A DNA stretch of 64,000 nt from positions 1 through 64,000 of the forward strand of contig JAFDGA010000004.1 of NCBI GenBank assembly GCA_019309545.1. Direction: 5' to 3'. The first letter of the stretch is position 1, and every line of letters begins with the position of its first letter. This document shows, in pieces, positions 53,416 through 61,430 of the stretch. The notes beneath the pieces are model-generated. The model did no database searches. It worked only from the letters and a program-made list of their open reading frames with translations, and was not told the origin of the DNA. Both the position numbers and the translations under genes were made by a program. The DNA comes from Deltaproteobacteria bacterium (GTDB lineage Bacteria > Desulfobacterota > Desulfobaccia > Desulfobaccales > Desulfobaccaceae).

Positions 53416-54468
53416 ATGACCGGCAGTCCTTTTCCTGCCACTATGGCTGGACCTCCTCACCTGGAAAAAATTCTGATCTGGCACCAGGGCGCGCTGGGAG
53501 ATCTTCTCCTGTCCGGGCCTGCCCTCCAAGCGTTGGCTGCCCATTACCCTAAAGCCCGCTTCACCCTCCTGGGTTCGCCAGCCCGCCTGGCCCTGTTGGC
53601 CGCTACTTTACCGGTTGACGCCATCTGGGACAGTCAGCGGGCGGATTGGGCCTACCTGTTCCTGCCGGACACGCCCCTGCCTGAGCGCCTGCGCGGCTTG
53701 CTGGCCGACTTTGACCTGGCGGTGATTTTTAGCCCTCGACCCCATCCCCAGATTACCGAACGCCTGGGGCAAGGGGGGATCAAAGACAGCCTCTGGATTC
53801 CTAGTTTTCCCCTTCAGGATCGCATCCCGGTGCCCTGCTTGCAGGCCCGGCACCTAGCATTAAGGGGGATAAAACCCCCTTCCGGCCCTTTCCAATTGCT
53901 CATCTCTCCCAAGGAACAACTGGTGGCCCAGGCTCATTATGAATCCCAGGGTGGCCAAGGGCCGGGTCTGTCGCCCTGGGTCGCCCTGGCCCCCGGCAGC
54001 GGCCATCGACGGAAAAACTGGCCTTTGGAAAATTATCGGGGACTGGCCTGCCAACTACAAGCAACTTTCAAGGCCCGGGTGCTGTGGATAACCGGGGCGG
54101 CTGAGGCGGAATTTCTGGGCGAAATTAAGACCCTGGCCCAGGCCGCCGGACATTATCTGCTCAACGACCTGCCTTTGCCAAGCCTGGCCGCCTACCTGAG
54201 CCTTTGCCAATTGTATATCGGCGGCGACAGTGGCATCACCCATCTGGCCACAGCTGTCCGGCGACCAGCGGTGCTGGCCCTGTTTGGCCCTACCGATCCC
54301 GTAATTTGGGCCCCTCCCGGGAACCAGGTTAAAGTTATAACTTCATCGCGGGATTGCGCCCCCTGTACAAAGGGCCGGGAAATATTGTGTTCGGATGCCC
54401 TCTGTCTCCGAGATCTAACCATCGGCCAGGTTTTGGCTGCGGCCCGCACCGCCCTGAATCATGGGTAA
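53416..54468 (+). CDS. Glycosyltransferase family 9 (heptosyltransferase-like)
   Basis: The GT9 features are visible: an N-terminal GALGDLLLSGPALQALAAHYP, APGSGHRRKNWPLENYRGLA, and the nucleotide-sugar block GGDSGITHLATAVRRPAVLALFGPTDP. Such enzymes add heptose or related sugars to the LPS core on the inner-membrane cytoplasmic face. Four cysteines near the C-terminus (DCAPCTKGREILCSDALCL) are also seen in some GT9 enzymes. The acceptor is unknown. The start is ATG 53416; ATG 53443 inside is an alternative. Confidence 0.9.
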   Translation: MTGSPFPATMAGPPHLEKILIWHQGALGDLLLSGPALQALAAHYPKARFTLLGSPARLALLAATLPVDAIWDSQRADWAYLFLPDTPLPERLRGLLADFDLAVIFSPRPHPQITERLGQGGIKDSLWIPSFPLQDRIPVPCLQARHLALRGIKPPSGPFQLLISPKEQLVAQAHYESQGGQGPGLSPWVALAPGSGHRRKNWPLENYRGLACQLQATFKARVLWITGAAEAEFLGEIKTLAQAAGHYLLNDLPLPSLAAYLSLCQLYIGGDSGITHLATAVRRPAVLALFGPTDPVIWAPPGNQVKVITSSRDCAPCTKGREILCSDALCLRDLTIGQVLAAARTALNHG

Positions 54469-54497
54469 ATCGAGAGGGGATCGATCAGGCTGTCCCC

Positions 54498-54689
54498 TCA
54501 GGAGCGAAACCGCTCTAGCCACCAACGGATCAGGCCGCCCAGGATTATGCCAATCCCCAACAGACCCAAACCATAGTAAGTAATATTTCCTTGATAGACG
54601 CCTACCCCTAGAAAAACCAGGGCAGCCAGCAGCACAAACCAAAAAATTCTTTTTTGAGTCTCTCCCAGACGGGGCCGGGAATCGGTCAT
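54498..54689 (-). CDS. Small membrane protein with two transmembrane segments
   Basis: A 63-residue protein with hydrophobic stretches FWFVLLAALVFLGVGVY and YYGLGLLGIGIILGGLI, separated by a short loop, a basic N-terminus and an Arg-rich end. The positive-inside rule puts both ends in the cytoplasm. No homology is claimed. It is convergent to the glycosyltransferase gene. Confidence 0.55.
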   Translation of the reverse strand: MTDSRPRLGETQKRIFWFVLLAALVFLGVGVYQGNITYYGLGLLGIGIILGGLIRWWLERFRS

Positions 54690-54996
54690 AATATTTTCTC
54701 CGATAATAACATCTGGCCCTTACCCAATCTATTCTGCTCTAGATCCTGGTGTGCGGTTTGACAACTTCGGGGCTTCTGTCGGGTTTCATTATTTGAATTT
54801 TATTGCGGCCTGACCAGGATTTTGTATCATAAAATTCTCTGTTTTTTTAACACGATAAACATAATCACAGGGTTCTTCGCTTTTTCTGGTTTAAAAATTT
54901 GAACTGGCGATCGAGGTCGGTGGGCGACCGCTAACCGGTAAAAGGCCCGGCTGAACTGATTATGATTTAGAGATTTATGATTTCCAACCGGAGGTT

Positions 54997-55010
54997 GGCA
55001 CAATTACTGC
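54997..55010 (+). promoter_or_regulatory. Sigma54-like promoter (GG-N10-GC)
   Basis: TTGGCACAATTACTGC gives GG at 54997-54998 and GC at 55009-55010, ten bases apart, close to the consensus TGGCAC-N5-TTGC. A start site would be near 55022. GGTCG-GTGGG-CGACC at 54915-54929 could be an upstream activator site. No downstream gene lies on this strand before the terminator at 55110. Confidence 0.5.
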
Positions 55011-55019
55011 ATAAAAAGT

Positions 55020-55110
55020 AATAAAAGAGCGAGATTCCCCCTTAATCAAAGCTCATATACCATTTTCTCCTTTCTCCTAAGGTCGGGCTTCCCCCTCCCG
55101 ACCTTTTTTA
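55020..55110 (+). ncRNA. Candidate sigma54-dependent small RNA with CU-rich stretch
   Basis: About 90 bases lie between the predicted sigma54 start and a strong plus-strand intrinsic terminator. The middle holds TTCTCCTTTCTCC (55065-55077), which could pair with Shine-Dalgarno sequences. No open reading frame with a ribosome site lies on the plus strand. The same bases read on the minus strand look like a ribosome-binding site before a 5-codon frame, so an antisense element is an alternative. Confidence 0.45.
55079..55110 (+). terminator. Intrinsic terminator of the candidate small RNA
   Basis: A 9-bp stem (AAGGTCGGG with CCCGACCTT), loop of nine, then a T-run (55104-55109). No plus-strand gene precedes it. 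Confidence 0.8.
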
Positions 55111-55138
55111 TTTCCCCCAAAAAAGAGTTAGGCTCCGA

Positions 55139-55672
55139 TCAATCGGGGCGGAAAAGATATACTCCGGTCAGGTAGCGGTAATATTGTTGATAATCCAGGC
55201 CGTAGCCCACCACAAAATCATCGGCGATCTCAAAGCCCCGATAAGCCAGGGGCAGGGGCACAATCCGGCGTTGGGGACGGTCTAGCAGGGTGCAGATGCG
55301 GACGCTGGCCGGGCCCCGGGCCGCCAGGGTGCGGACCAGATAACCCAGGGTGAGGCCAGTATCAACAATATCCTCAACAATCAGCAGGTGGCGGCCGGTC
55401 AACTCTTCATCCAGATCTTTAACCAGGCGCACTGCCCCTTTTTGGCGTTCACCGGCCTGATAGCTGGTGATAGCCAGGAAATCCACGGTCACCGGGATAG
55501 TCAGACAGCGCAGCAGATCAGCCAGAAAAAGCACCGACCCTTTCAGAATGCCAACCAGGGTCAGGTCCTGATCGCGGTAGTCCTGTGAGATAGCCGTCCC
55601 CAATTCCACCACCCGGGCATGAATGGCCTCCGGCGGCAGCAACACTTGTAACAAGGTCCCCGGCGGCTTCAT
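55139..55672 (-). CDS. hpt: Hypoxanthine phosphoribosyltransferase
   Basis: A type I phosphoribosyltransferase with the PRPP loop LIVEDIVDTGLTLGYL, an active-site hood ITSYQAGER and the purine-contacting FVVGYGLDY. Length is 177 aa. It salvages hypoxanthine and guanine. It starts right behind the stop of the nuclease-like gene, as the third gene of the nagZ operon. Confidence 0.95.
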   Translation of the reverse strand: MKPPGTLLQVLLPPEAIHARVVELGTAISQDYRDQDLTLVGILKGSVLFLADLLRCLTIPVTVDFLAITSYQAGERQKGAVRLVKDLDEELTGRHLLIVEDIVDTGLTLGYLVRTLAARGPASVRICTLLDRPQRRIVPLPLAYRGFEIADDFVVGYGLDYQQYYRYLTGVYLFRPD

Positions 55673-56278
55673 TTATCCAGAGTTAGCGGCCGGGGCCAGG
55701 CCATATTTTTCTAACAGCCATTGGTAATCTTTGCCATAAAAAAGACGGATGGGGTGCTGCGGATAAATCTCCCGAAACAACCGCACCTTGCGATTCTTTT
55801 TGGTGACCAGGCTCTGCCTCATGGTGGTTAACTCAATATACAGATGATAGTCCACCAGATAGAAATCCGGGGTGAAACTTTCCACCACATTACCCTCCTC
55901 ATCCCAGGCGATGGGAAAGGTATGGGGTTCATACAGCCACTTAATCCGATAAAAATCGAGTAGCCGGGCAAATTCGACTTCACTGTCATTGGCAAACCGC
56001 TGGGCCTGAGCCAGCTGATAATCTTCCTGACTCTCATAATCCTCCAGCAAACCCTCGGCCGAGAGTTTGGCTTCAAGGCGGTTCAAGGCCCGTTTCAGTT
56101 CCGGTAACTGGGCCAGCGGCATTCGGACCAGCGGCACGGCTTCCTGCAGAGGCCCTCCCTGGCTGACGGATTGCAATTCCACCCAGGAGGTTTTATCCTG
56201 ACGACGCAAAGTGATCAGCAATTCCCGTTGCTCGCTGACCGCAAAGCGATGAATCAGTTCAGTTTCAGAATCAGTCAA
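55673..56278 (-). CDS. PC4-like plus PD-(D/E)XK nuclease-like protein of unknown function
   Basis: The first ~95 residues (REQLLITLRRQDKTSWVELQS region, LPELKRALNRLE) resemble the PC4/p15 single-strand DNA-binding fold. The C-terminal half resembles a PD-(D/E)XK nuclease: SEVEFARLLDFYRIKWLYEP, FTPDFYLVDYHLYIELTT and KKNRKVRLFREIYP. The usual lysine of ExK is replaced by threonine (ELT), though a nearby KK pair could substitute. Nuclease activity is uncertain. It overlaps nagZ by 4 bp and abuts hpt, so it shares their transcript. Confidence 0.6.
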   Translation of the reverse strand: MTDSETELIHRFAVSEQRELLITLRRQDKTSWVELQSVSQGGPLQEAVPLVRMPLAQLPELKRALNRLEAKLSAEGLLEDYESQEDYQLAQAQRFANDSEVEFARLLDFYRIKWLYEPHTFPIAWDEEGNVVESFTPDFYLVDYHLYIELTTMRQSLVTKKNRKVRLFREIYPQHPIRLFYGKDYQWLLEKYGLAPAANSG

Positions 56279-57336
56279 TTCTGGTCTCCGAAAGAACCGA
56301 AATATGCCCGCACTCTCGCCGGGTCAATCGGAACATATGGAAGGCTTTGCTTTAAAAGCTGGATCCGCTGTAGAGATTCTCGGAGACGAAATTCCAGGCC
56401 AATACTCGATGCTAACGCTTCATGGGCCTGAACTATAGCCTCCTGATGTTCACAGATCAGAAGCAAGTCTGCGCCCGCCGCTAATGCTTGCGGGGCTGCC
56501 TGGGCTATGGCGTAATGCCGGGAAATTCCGCCCATCTCCAGGTCGTCAGTGATAATCAGACCTTGAAAACCTAATTGCCGGCGCAACTGCCCAATCAGAA
56601 TTTTCTGCGATAAAGTGGCCGGTTGCTCATCCCAGTCGGGAACCAACACATGGGCGCTCATAATGGCCGGAACGCCGGCCGCCACTGCCTGGCGAAAGGG
56701 GAAAAGATCCTGTTCCCGATCCCGGGCTTCACCCGGGACAGTGGGCGTATCATGATGCGAGTCCAAGGTGGTGTTACCCAGACCGGGGAAATGCTTGGCC
56801 ACCGGAATCACTCCCCCGGCCAAAAAGCCACGTACCGCGGCCAGACCCAGTCTGGCCACCTTGTCCGGCTCTGCCCCATAGGAACGTTCCCATAGCGGGC
56901 TGTTGGGGCTGCGGGCTACATCCAGCACCGGGGCCAGGTTCATATTGATGCCTACCAGCCGCAGCTCGCCAGCCAGGCGGGTGGCCAGGCTCTCAACGAC
57001 CGAAGGGTCATCCTGCTGGCCTAACTCCCGGGCCGAGGGCAGTTGGGTAAAAGGGGACCGCAAACGTTGCACCGGGCCGCCTTCCTGATCAATGGCGATC
57101 AACAGCGCTGAACCAGTGGCGGTCAGAGATAATTCCTGCAACTCCCGGACTAATTCGGCCACCTGCAGTGGACTCTCCAGATTGCGCCGGAACAGGATTA
57201 TCCCGCCGACTTTAAACTCCACAATTAAATGCCTGGCTACAGGGTCAAGTTGTAACCCCGGTATCCCTACCATCAGCACCTGACCCCAGGGTAGAGGTCG
57301 GCTGCAGGATTGCTGGTCATTCATTCTGGTCACCAT
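56275..57336 (-). CDS. nagZ: Beta-N-acetylhexosaminidase NagZ (GH3)
   Basis: A GH3 enzyme with the hallmark KHFPGLGNT and the nucleophile block ITDDLEMGGIS; DSHHDTP holds the catalytic histidine loop. It removes GlcNAc from anhydromuropeptides in the cytoplasm, consistent with the MurU/AmgK-type recycling genes elsewhere in the window. The start is not certain: ATG 57336 lies closest to GGAG, while an ATG four codons later and one eight codons earlier are also in frame. Confidence 0.93.
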   Translation of the reverse strand: MVTRMNDQQSCSRPLPWGQVLMVGIPGLQLDPVARHLIVEFKVGGIILFRRNLESPLQVAELVRELQELSLTATGSALLIAIDQEGGPVQRLRSPFTQLPSARELGQQDDPSVVESLATRLAGELRLVGINMNLAPVLDVARSPNSPLWERSYGAEPDKVARLGLAAVRGFLAGGVIPVAKHFPGLGNTTLDSHHDTPTVPGEARDREQDLFPFRQAVAAGVPAIMSAHVLVPDWDEQPATLSQKILIGQLRRQLGFQGLIITDDLEMGGISRHYAIAQAAPQALAAGADLLLICEHQEAIVQAHEALASSIGLEFRLRESLQRIQLLKQSLPYVPIDPARVRAYFGSFGDQN

Positions 57337-57470
57337 AGTGCTCCGGGGTGCCCTTAACAAAGACTTTGGGCGGCGCTTCCCTGCTAAAGGGCAAATTATC
57401 TAGTTAAATTACGGATGTCAAGATATGAATCTCTGTTCTTCCACGGCAAATACAAAATTACCATACGGTC

Positions 57471-57500
57471 AATTAACCTGTTCAATGCTCCGAGTGATAA
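57471..57500. repeat. 30-bp repeat, copy 2
   Basis: Matches 28624-28653 at 27 of 30 positions, same orientation, in a gene-free stretch after nagZ. Confidence 0.45.
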
Positions 57501-57544
57501 GCCCTTTATCCATAACTTAATGTTTCCCTCCGTCATTACCATTC

Positions 57545-57688
57545 ATGCTGGCTTTGGCCGTCGTATTGAAGCGGTTGGAAATGGACGGCAGAATGGATCT
57601 GGTCAACCGAGTGGACACCCTGGTCATCACCCTCTACCTCGTAGCCTATATTATGGCGATCATTTCAGTCACCCTGTTGATGTGGTAA
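57545..57688 (+). pseudogene. Short membrane-protein fragment or small ORF, unidentified
   Basis: A 47-codon frame from ATG 57545 (open back to 57521) ends LVITLYLVAYIMAIISVTLLMW. It has a charged helix (LKRLEMDGRMDLVNRVD) and a membrane segment. There is no ribosome site. It reads like the tail of a lost membrane protein, but a true small protein cannot be excluded. Confidence 0.35.
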
Positions 57689-57715
57689 TTATCTGATCAA
57701 TTCTTTAGAATCTGG

Positions 57716-58330
57716 TTATATGAATTTAGCCTTCCAGGTTCGCATCTTCTCCACCGGCCAGTGGACGCAAAAAGCCGGCTTGCCCCGCATAATCATCTGC
57801 ATCCAGGTATCGCAGTTCGGATCGCAATGAATAATCTCGCTTTCTTTGCCCTGTTGCACCTTTTGAGGCCAGGCCGGATCAGCCCAGAGTACCCGGGCCA
57901 GCCCAATTAAATCCGCTCTCCTCTGCCAGCGCCCCCGTGGTAATACGGCCGGCGGTGATGACAGGCACTTTCACCTGGTTTTGATAGCCGCGGCCAGGGC
58001 AACCATATAACCCTCCTGTTTGGATTTCTCCACGATCTCCGGCAGAAAGAAAGACTCATAAGTACCGCCCATGACCGACAGATAAGAAACCCCGGCTTGT
58101 GCCAGCGCCTGGGCGAAATGGCCTGACTCCGCCAGCGGCAAGCCGTCCGGCAGCCATTCGTCAGCCAGGAACCGAAACCCCACCGGGAAATCCCCTACCG
58201 CGGCCCTGACCTGGGACACCACCTCCAAGGGAAACTTTTGGCGGTTCTCCAGGGGACCGCCATAGTCATCTATTGCCAGGGGGCTAGGGGACGGCCGCTG
58301 GCCAACATCAGCTTAAGGGCTTCCACCTTG
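57716..58330 (-). pseudogene. Old yellow enzyme-type NADH:flavin oxidoreductase, frameshifted C-terminal part
   Basis: Three frames together give a recognisable OYE C-terminal barrel: DYGGPLENRQKFPLEVVSQV, AGVSYLSVMGGTYESFFLP, then after a shift near 57974 VKVPVITAGRITTG, and after another near 57930 ADLIGLARVLWADPAWPQKV and HCDPNCDTWMQMIM. The final CxxxC matches the Fe-S-flavoprotein oxidoreductase branch only in part. Upstream residues are missing beyond a stop near 58265. It cannot encode an active enzyme. The rest up to 58612 is gene-free. Confidence 0.75.
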
Positions 58331-58552
58331 ACAGCTCAATATTAAAATACTAATCAGTTATGGAAAATCAGCCCATAAAAGCATCAGGATACCCTGAACC
58401 GAGGATTCTGGCCCCTGAGTCCGTTAATTAGGGACAGGTTAAAAAAGGTGATCATAGTTGGTAAATTTGTGGATAGATTTGACCCCGGAAAATTTATAAC
58501 CAGATTACGAAAACTTATCAATAAATTTTCAACAAAGTTCGCCTTTTGTTTA

Positions 58553-58579
58553 TTGACTTTTTTAATGTTTAGTTATAAT
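58553..58579 (+). promoter_or_regulatory. Probable promoter of the XRE-type regulator gene
   Basis: TTGACT at 58553-58558 and TATAAT at 58574-58579, with a short 15-base spacer, about 34 bases before the start. Confidence 0.45.
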
Positions 58580-58612
58580 AGTGTCTATACATAAAATTAT
58601 AAGGAACGATTA

Positions 58613-59047
58613 TTGGATACTATGGAAAGTAAAAAAAGCGTCCATCCTAAGGTTAAATCAGTCCTCAAGAGAATCCTGTCAGCCGTTGAGGTTGCTCTGC
58701 AGCAGGGAGAAACTCAAGCCTCGCTGGCGGAGAAATGTGGTATTACCCACCAGCAGATGAATCGCCTGATCAGGGGCTTGCGCGGCAGCAATTTAACCCT
58801 CAACATGGCGTTTAAGGTCTGGGAAGGTTTGGGAAAGTCCATTGATCATCTCTTCTCCGGGCCGGTCCCAGAAGATATCATGGTTAAAACCGAAGAAATC
58901 TATCAAAGTCCGGATGCTGAAGTGCTCAAACAATTTGTTGAAATTCTCTATAACAAGAGGTTTCTTTGCGAAGACTTTGATAAATTAAGAAATTTAGTTT
59001 TACTCACCCACCACCATGTCATGGCCAAAATTAAGGCAGACACCTAG
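58613..59047 (+). CDS. XRE-type helix-turn-helix regulator
   Basis: A 144-residue protein with an N-terminal HTH: VEVALQQGETQASLAEKCGITHQQMNRLIRGLRG, then a helical C-terminal region (EVLKQFVEILYNKRFLCEDFDKLRNLVLLTHHHVMAKI). The HTH fold predicts DNA binding, with the rest probably for dimerisation. The start is TTG at 58613 by ribosome-site distance (AAGGAA), with ATG 58622 as alternative. It neighbours only decayed genes, so its regulon is unknown. Confidence 0.75.
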   Translation: MDTMESKKSVHPKVKSVLKRILSAVEVALQQGETQASLAEKCGITHQQMNRLIRGLRGSNLTLNMAFKVWEGLGKSIDHLFSGPVPEDIMVKTEEIYQSPDAEVLKQFVEILYNKRFLCEDFDKLRNLVLLTHHHVMAKIKADT

Positions 59048-59231
59048 TTCCGCCCCTCTGGATTCCTCCAGAAAAACATAAAAGGCCTTTTAAATAAATA
59101 ACTTAAGGTCTAATAAGATAAATATTCCGCTTTGGTTGCTACCGGCTATGCCAGTACAAAGATTTTTTATAAAAGCAATTATGTGCTGTAAATAGGTCCC
59201 AACACCCATTTTATATAGCTACTGGTACCTA

Positions 59232-59365
59232 TTGGCAACCAATGGGCTGGCAGCTCGTCCCCAGGGTGAGGAATCCCTGGCTGCGCCCAGTTCCGGTCAG
59301 GTAATGGTTACGACGCTGATTTCTGCCATCAGCCCGGGCACCGAACTGTTAGTTTACCGTTTCTC
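59232..59365 (+). pseudogene. Zinc-type alcohol dehydrogenase-like fragment
   Basis: The frame ATNGLAARPQGEESLAAPSSGQVMVTTLISAISPGTELLVYR resembles the N-terminus of BchC-like/medium-chain dehydrogenases (GQVLVxTLxSxISPGTELLVYRG). The homology stops at VYR, the next ~25 residues are unrelated, and from 59437 the frame enters the second copy of the 107-bp repeat. A full enzyme has about 320 residues, so this is a relic. No start codon of quality or ribosome site is seen. Confidence 0.6.
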
Positions 59366-59436
59366 CGTCATGAACCTGCTGCGGCGCACCGGAAAACGAT
59401 CGGCATGGAACAATCGGCTTGATCGGGTCTTATACA

Positions 59437-59543
59437 GATTAGCTTTCAAATGAGTAATTTTATTCTTTATCCCCTCTCCCCCGCTGGCGAGGGAAAGGGC
59501 GAGGGTGAGGGGGCATTTTAGCTCTTTGATCGCAACTTGGTAT
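59437..59543. repeat. 107-bp dispersed repeat, copy 2
   Basis: 101 of 107 bases match 41131-41237, ungapped and in the same orientation, covering GATTAGCTTTCAAA to ACTTGGTAT. It ends the dehydrogenase relic. The following 59544-59747 holds an open frame (EQRSLALMDGFICIRQ...) that I cannot assign. Confidence 0.8.
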
Positions 59544-59747
59544 TAGAGCAACGCTCCCTGGCTTTGATGGACGGTTTTATCTGCATCAGGCAGCATACCC
59601 GAAAGTTAGTGGAAGGACTTATGGGCCCAGGCTGGCCAGGGTATGGGAAAATAACCGTAAGGATGCGATTATCAGGTGTTGGCCGCCGCGACCCGCCGAT
59701 GGGTTGCTGAATACTCCCGGGGCCGCCGGACACGGCCAATGGTTGAC

Positions 59748-60584
59748 TCAGGGGGCAGATGGAGTTGGTTTGCCGGTCTTTTTGATGGCTTCCCAGATGG
59801 CGTCCATTTCCTCCAGGGTGGCGGTTTCTGGGGTTTTGCCCTGCTTGGCCAGTCCCCGCTCGACCATGTGGAAGCGTTTGATGAACTTGTGGATAGTGCG
59901 ACGCAAAGCCCCCTCGGTGTTGATGTGCAGGAAGCGAGCCACATTGACCAGGGCAAAGAGCAGGTCCCCCAGTTCCTCTTCCTGGGCGGCCTGGTCGTTC
60001 TGGCTCAGGGTCTGGCGGAATTCCTGCCATTCCTCCTCCACCTTTTCTAAGACTCCCTCTAGATTCGGCCAATCAAAGCCGATGCGGGCCGCGGCTTCGC
60101 CCAAACGCTGGGCCTGTACCAGGGCCGGCTGCCCGGACGACACTTCCGCAAACCGGGGAGAGCCTTTGCTCTTGCCTTCTTGAGCCTTGGCCTGTTCCCA
60201 GACAGTCCGCAATTCTTCAATGGTCTCGACCTTGGCCTCGCCGAACACATGCGGGTGCCGGTGGATCATCTTGGCGGTGATGCCTTGGATCACTTCGGTC
60301 AGGGAAAAGCATTCCGCTTCCCGGAAAATTTCACTGAGAAACACGATGTGCAGCAGCAGATCTCCCAGTTCTTCCCGGATTTCCTCGGGCTGGTGAGATT
60401 CCAGGGCCTCCACCAGTTCATAAGCCTCTTCCAGGACATAGGTCTTGAGGGTGTCGGGGGTCTGACGGGCATCCCAGGGACAGCCACCCGGACCGCGCAG
60501 ACGGCGGACAATGTTCAGAAAATTAGTTAGTGCGGCCGCAGGATCAGACAGGGTCGGACCAGAACCGGTGAAACTAAAACTCAT
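59748..60584 (-). CDS. mazG: Nucleoside triphosphate pyrophosphohydrolase MazG
   Basis: The MazG domain occurs twice: LEEAYELVEALESHQPEEIREELGDLLLHIVFLSEI and, near the C-terminus, VEEEWQEFRQTLSQ..EEELGDLLFALVNVARFL, giving the EExxE...ExxD metal-binding pattern. Length is 278 aa as in E. coli MazG. It hydrolyses NTPs to NMP and pyrophosphate, lowering (p)ppGpp precursor levels. It starts one base past the cvpA stop, so the two form an operon. Confidence 0.95.
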   Translation of the reverse strand: MSFSFTGSGPTLSDPAAALTNFLNIVRRLRGPGGCPWDARQTPDTLKTYVLEEAYELVEALESHQPEEIREELGDLLLHIVFLSEIFREAECFSLTEVIQGITAKMIHRHPHVFGEAKVETIEELRTVWEQAKAQEGKSKGSPRFAEVSSGQPALVQAQRLGEAAARIGFDWPNLEGVLEKVEEEWQEFRQTLSQNDQAAQEEELGDLLFALVNVARFLHINTEGALRRTIHKFIKRFHMVERGLAKQGKTPETATLEEMDAIWEAIKKTGKPTPSAP

Positions 60585-60585
60585 A

Positions 60586-61143
60586 TTATTCAGACTCCTC
60601 TGCAGGATCAGCCGGAGGCGCGGGCTGACCCCATTGCTTTTCTAAAATACGGGCTCGCTCGGTCAGCCCTGCTTTAAAATCGGCCGGCAGTAAATTAACC
60701 GCCTGAAAGAAAAAAGTTCTCAGGTAGGGGGCGGTTCGAGATTCCTTAAGCAGCTGGGAATCATGAGGAATTACCAACTGCGAGGCGGTCAGCAGAAATC
60801 CGAGGATCAGCATCCCCTTGGCCAGTCCAAAAAGACATCCCAGCCAACGATCCAGCCCTCCCAAATAGAGGCGGGCCAATACCCGTTGCAGCAGATGGCC
60901 TAAGATACGAGTCAGCCAGTAAACCGCGATCAGGATGGTAATAAAGGCCAGAATCTGGCAGTAGAGGGGATTATTTATCCACGGTTGGAAGAGATGCGCT
61001 AAGCGCAGATAAAGATGGGCGGCGACCAGAAGCCCTCCTAATAACCCCACAATTACGGAGAGTTCCTGGAACAGCCCCCGATAATAACCTCTAAGGCCAA
61101 CCAGAAGCAAGACAATCAAAATACCCAGATCGAGTAAGTTCAT
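60586..61143 (-). CDS. cvpA: CvpA-family membrane protein
   Basis: A 185-residue protein with four hydrophobic segments: ILIVLLLVGLRGYYRGLFQELSVIVGLLGGLLVA, ILAFITILIAVYWLTRILG, and RWLGCLFGLAKGMLILGFLLTASQL. The RGYYRGLFQE loop is the family signature. CvpA is linked to colicin V export and envelope stress tolerance. The soluble C-terminus is acidic. It precedes mazG. Confidence 0.9.
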   Translation of the reverse strand: MNLLDLGILIVLLLVGLRGYYRGLFQELSVIVGLLGGLLVAAHLYLRLAHLFQPWINNPLYCQILAFITILIAVYWLTRILGHLLQRVLARLYLGGLDRWLGCLFGLAKGMLILGFLLTASQLVIPHDSQLLKESRTAPYLRTFFFQAVNLLPADFKAGLTERARILEKQWGQPAPPADPAEESE

Positions 61144-61430
61144 CAGGATCTAATTGATGGTGAGTTTAGATAAGGTAGCCTAACAGCAAATAACCTCCGC
61201 GTCAATCAAAAACCCGGAGCAGCAAAGGACCTCAGCATCTAAACTTTGCCACCCATGCCCTTTTCACCAATATTTCGCTGATAATTTTTTTACCTTGCTA
61301 TTCCACCTAAGCAGTGATAATTACAATAGATTATTTAAGGCCCGGAATAACCCTGGCCCCTTGGTTTTCCTCCCTCGTATAAGGAAGACTTGCAGGGGAA
61401 AGTTACAGGTATGAAGGAGAATTTGCTGGG

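Noticed and set aside
59544-59747. Open frame EQRSLALMDGFICIRQ... after repeat copy 2, considered as a FlgN-like or transposon relic
   Set aside because: Short, without start or ribosome site, and the resemblance is only to generic helical residues.
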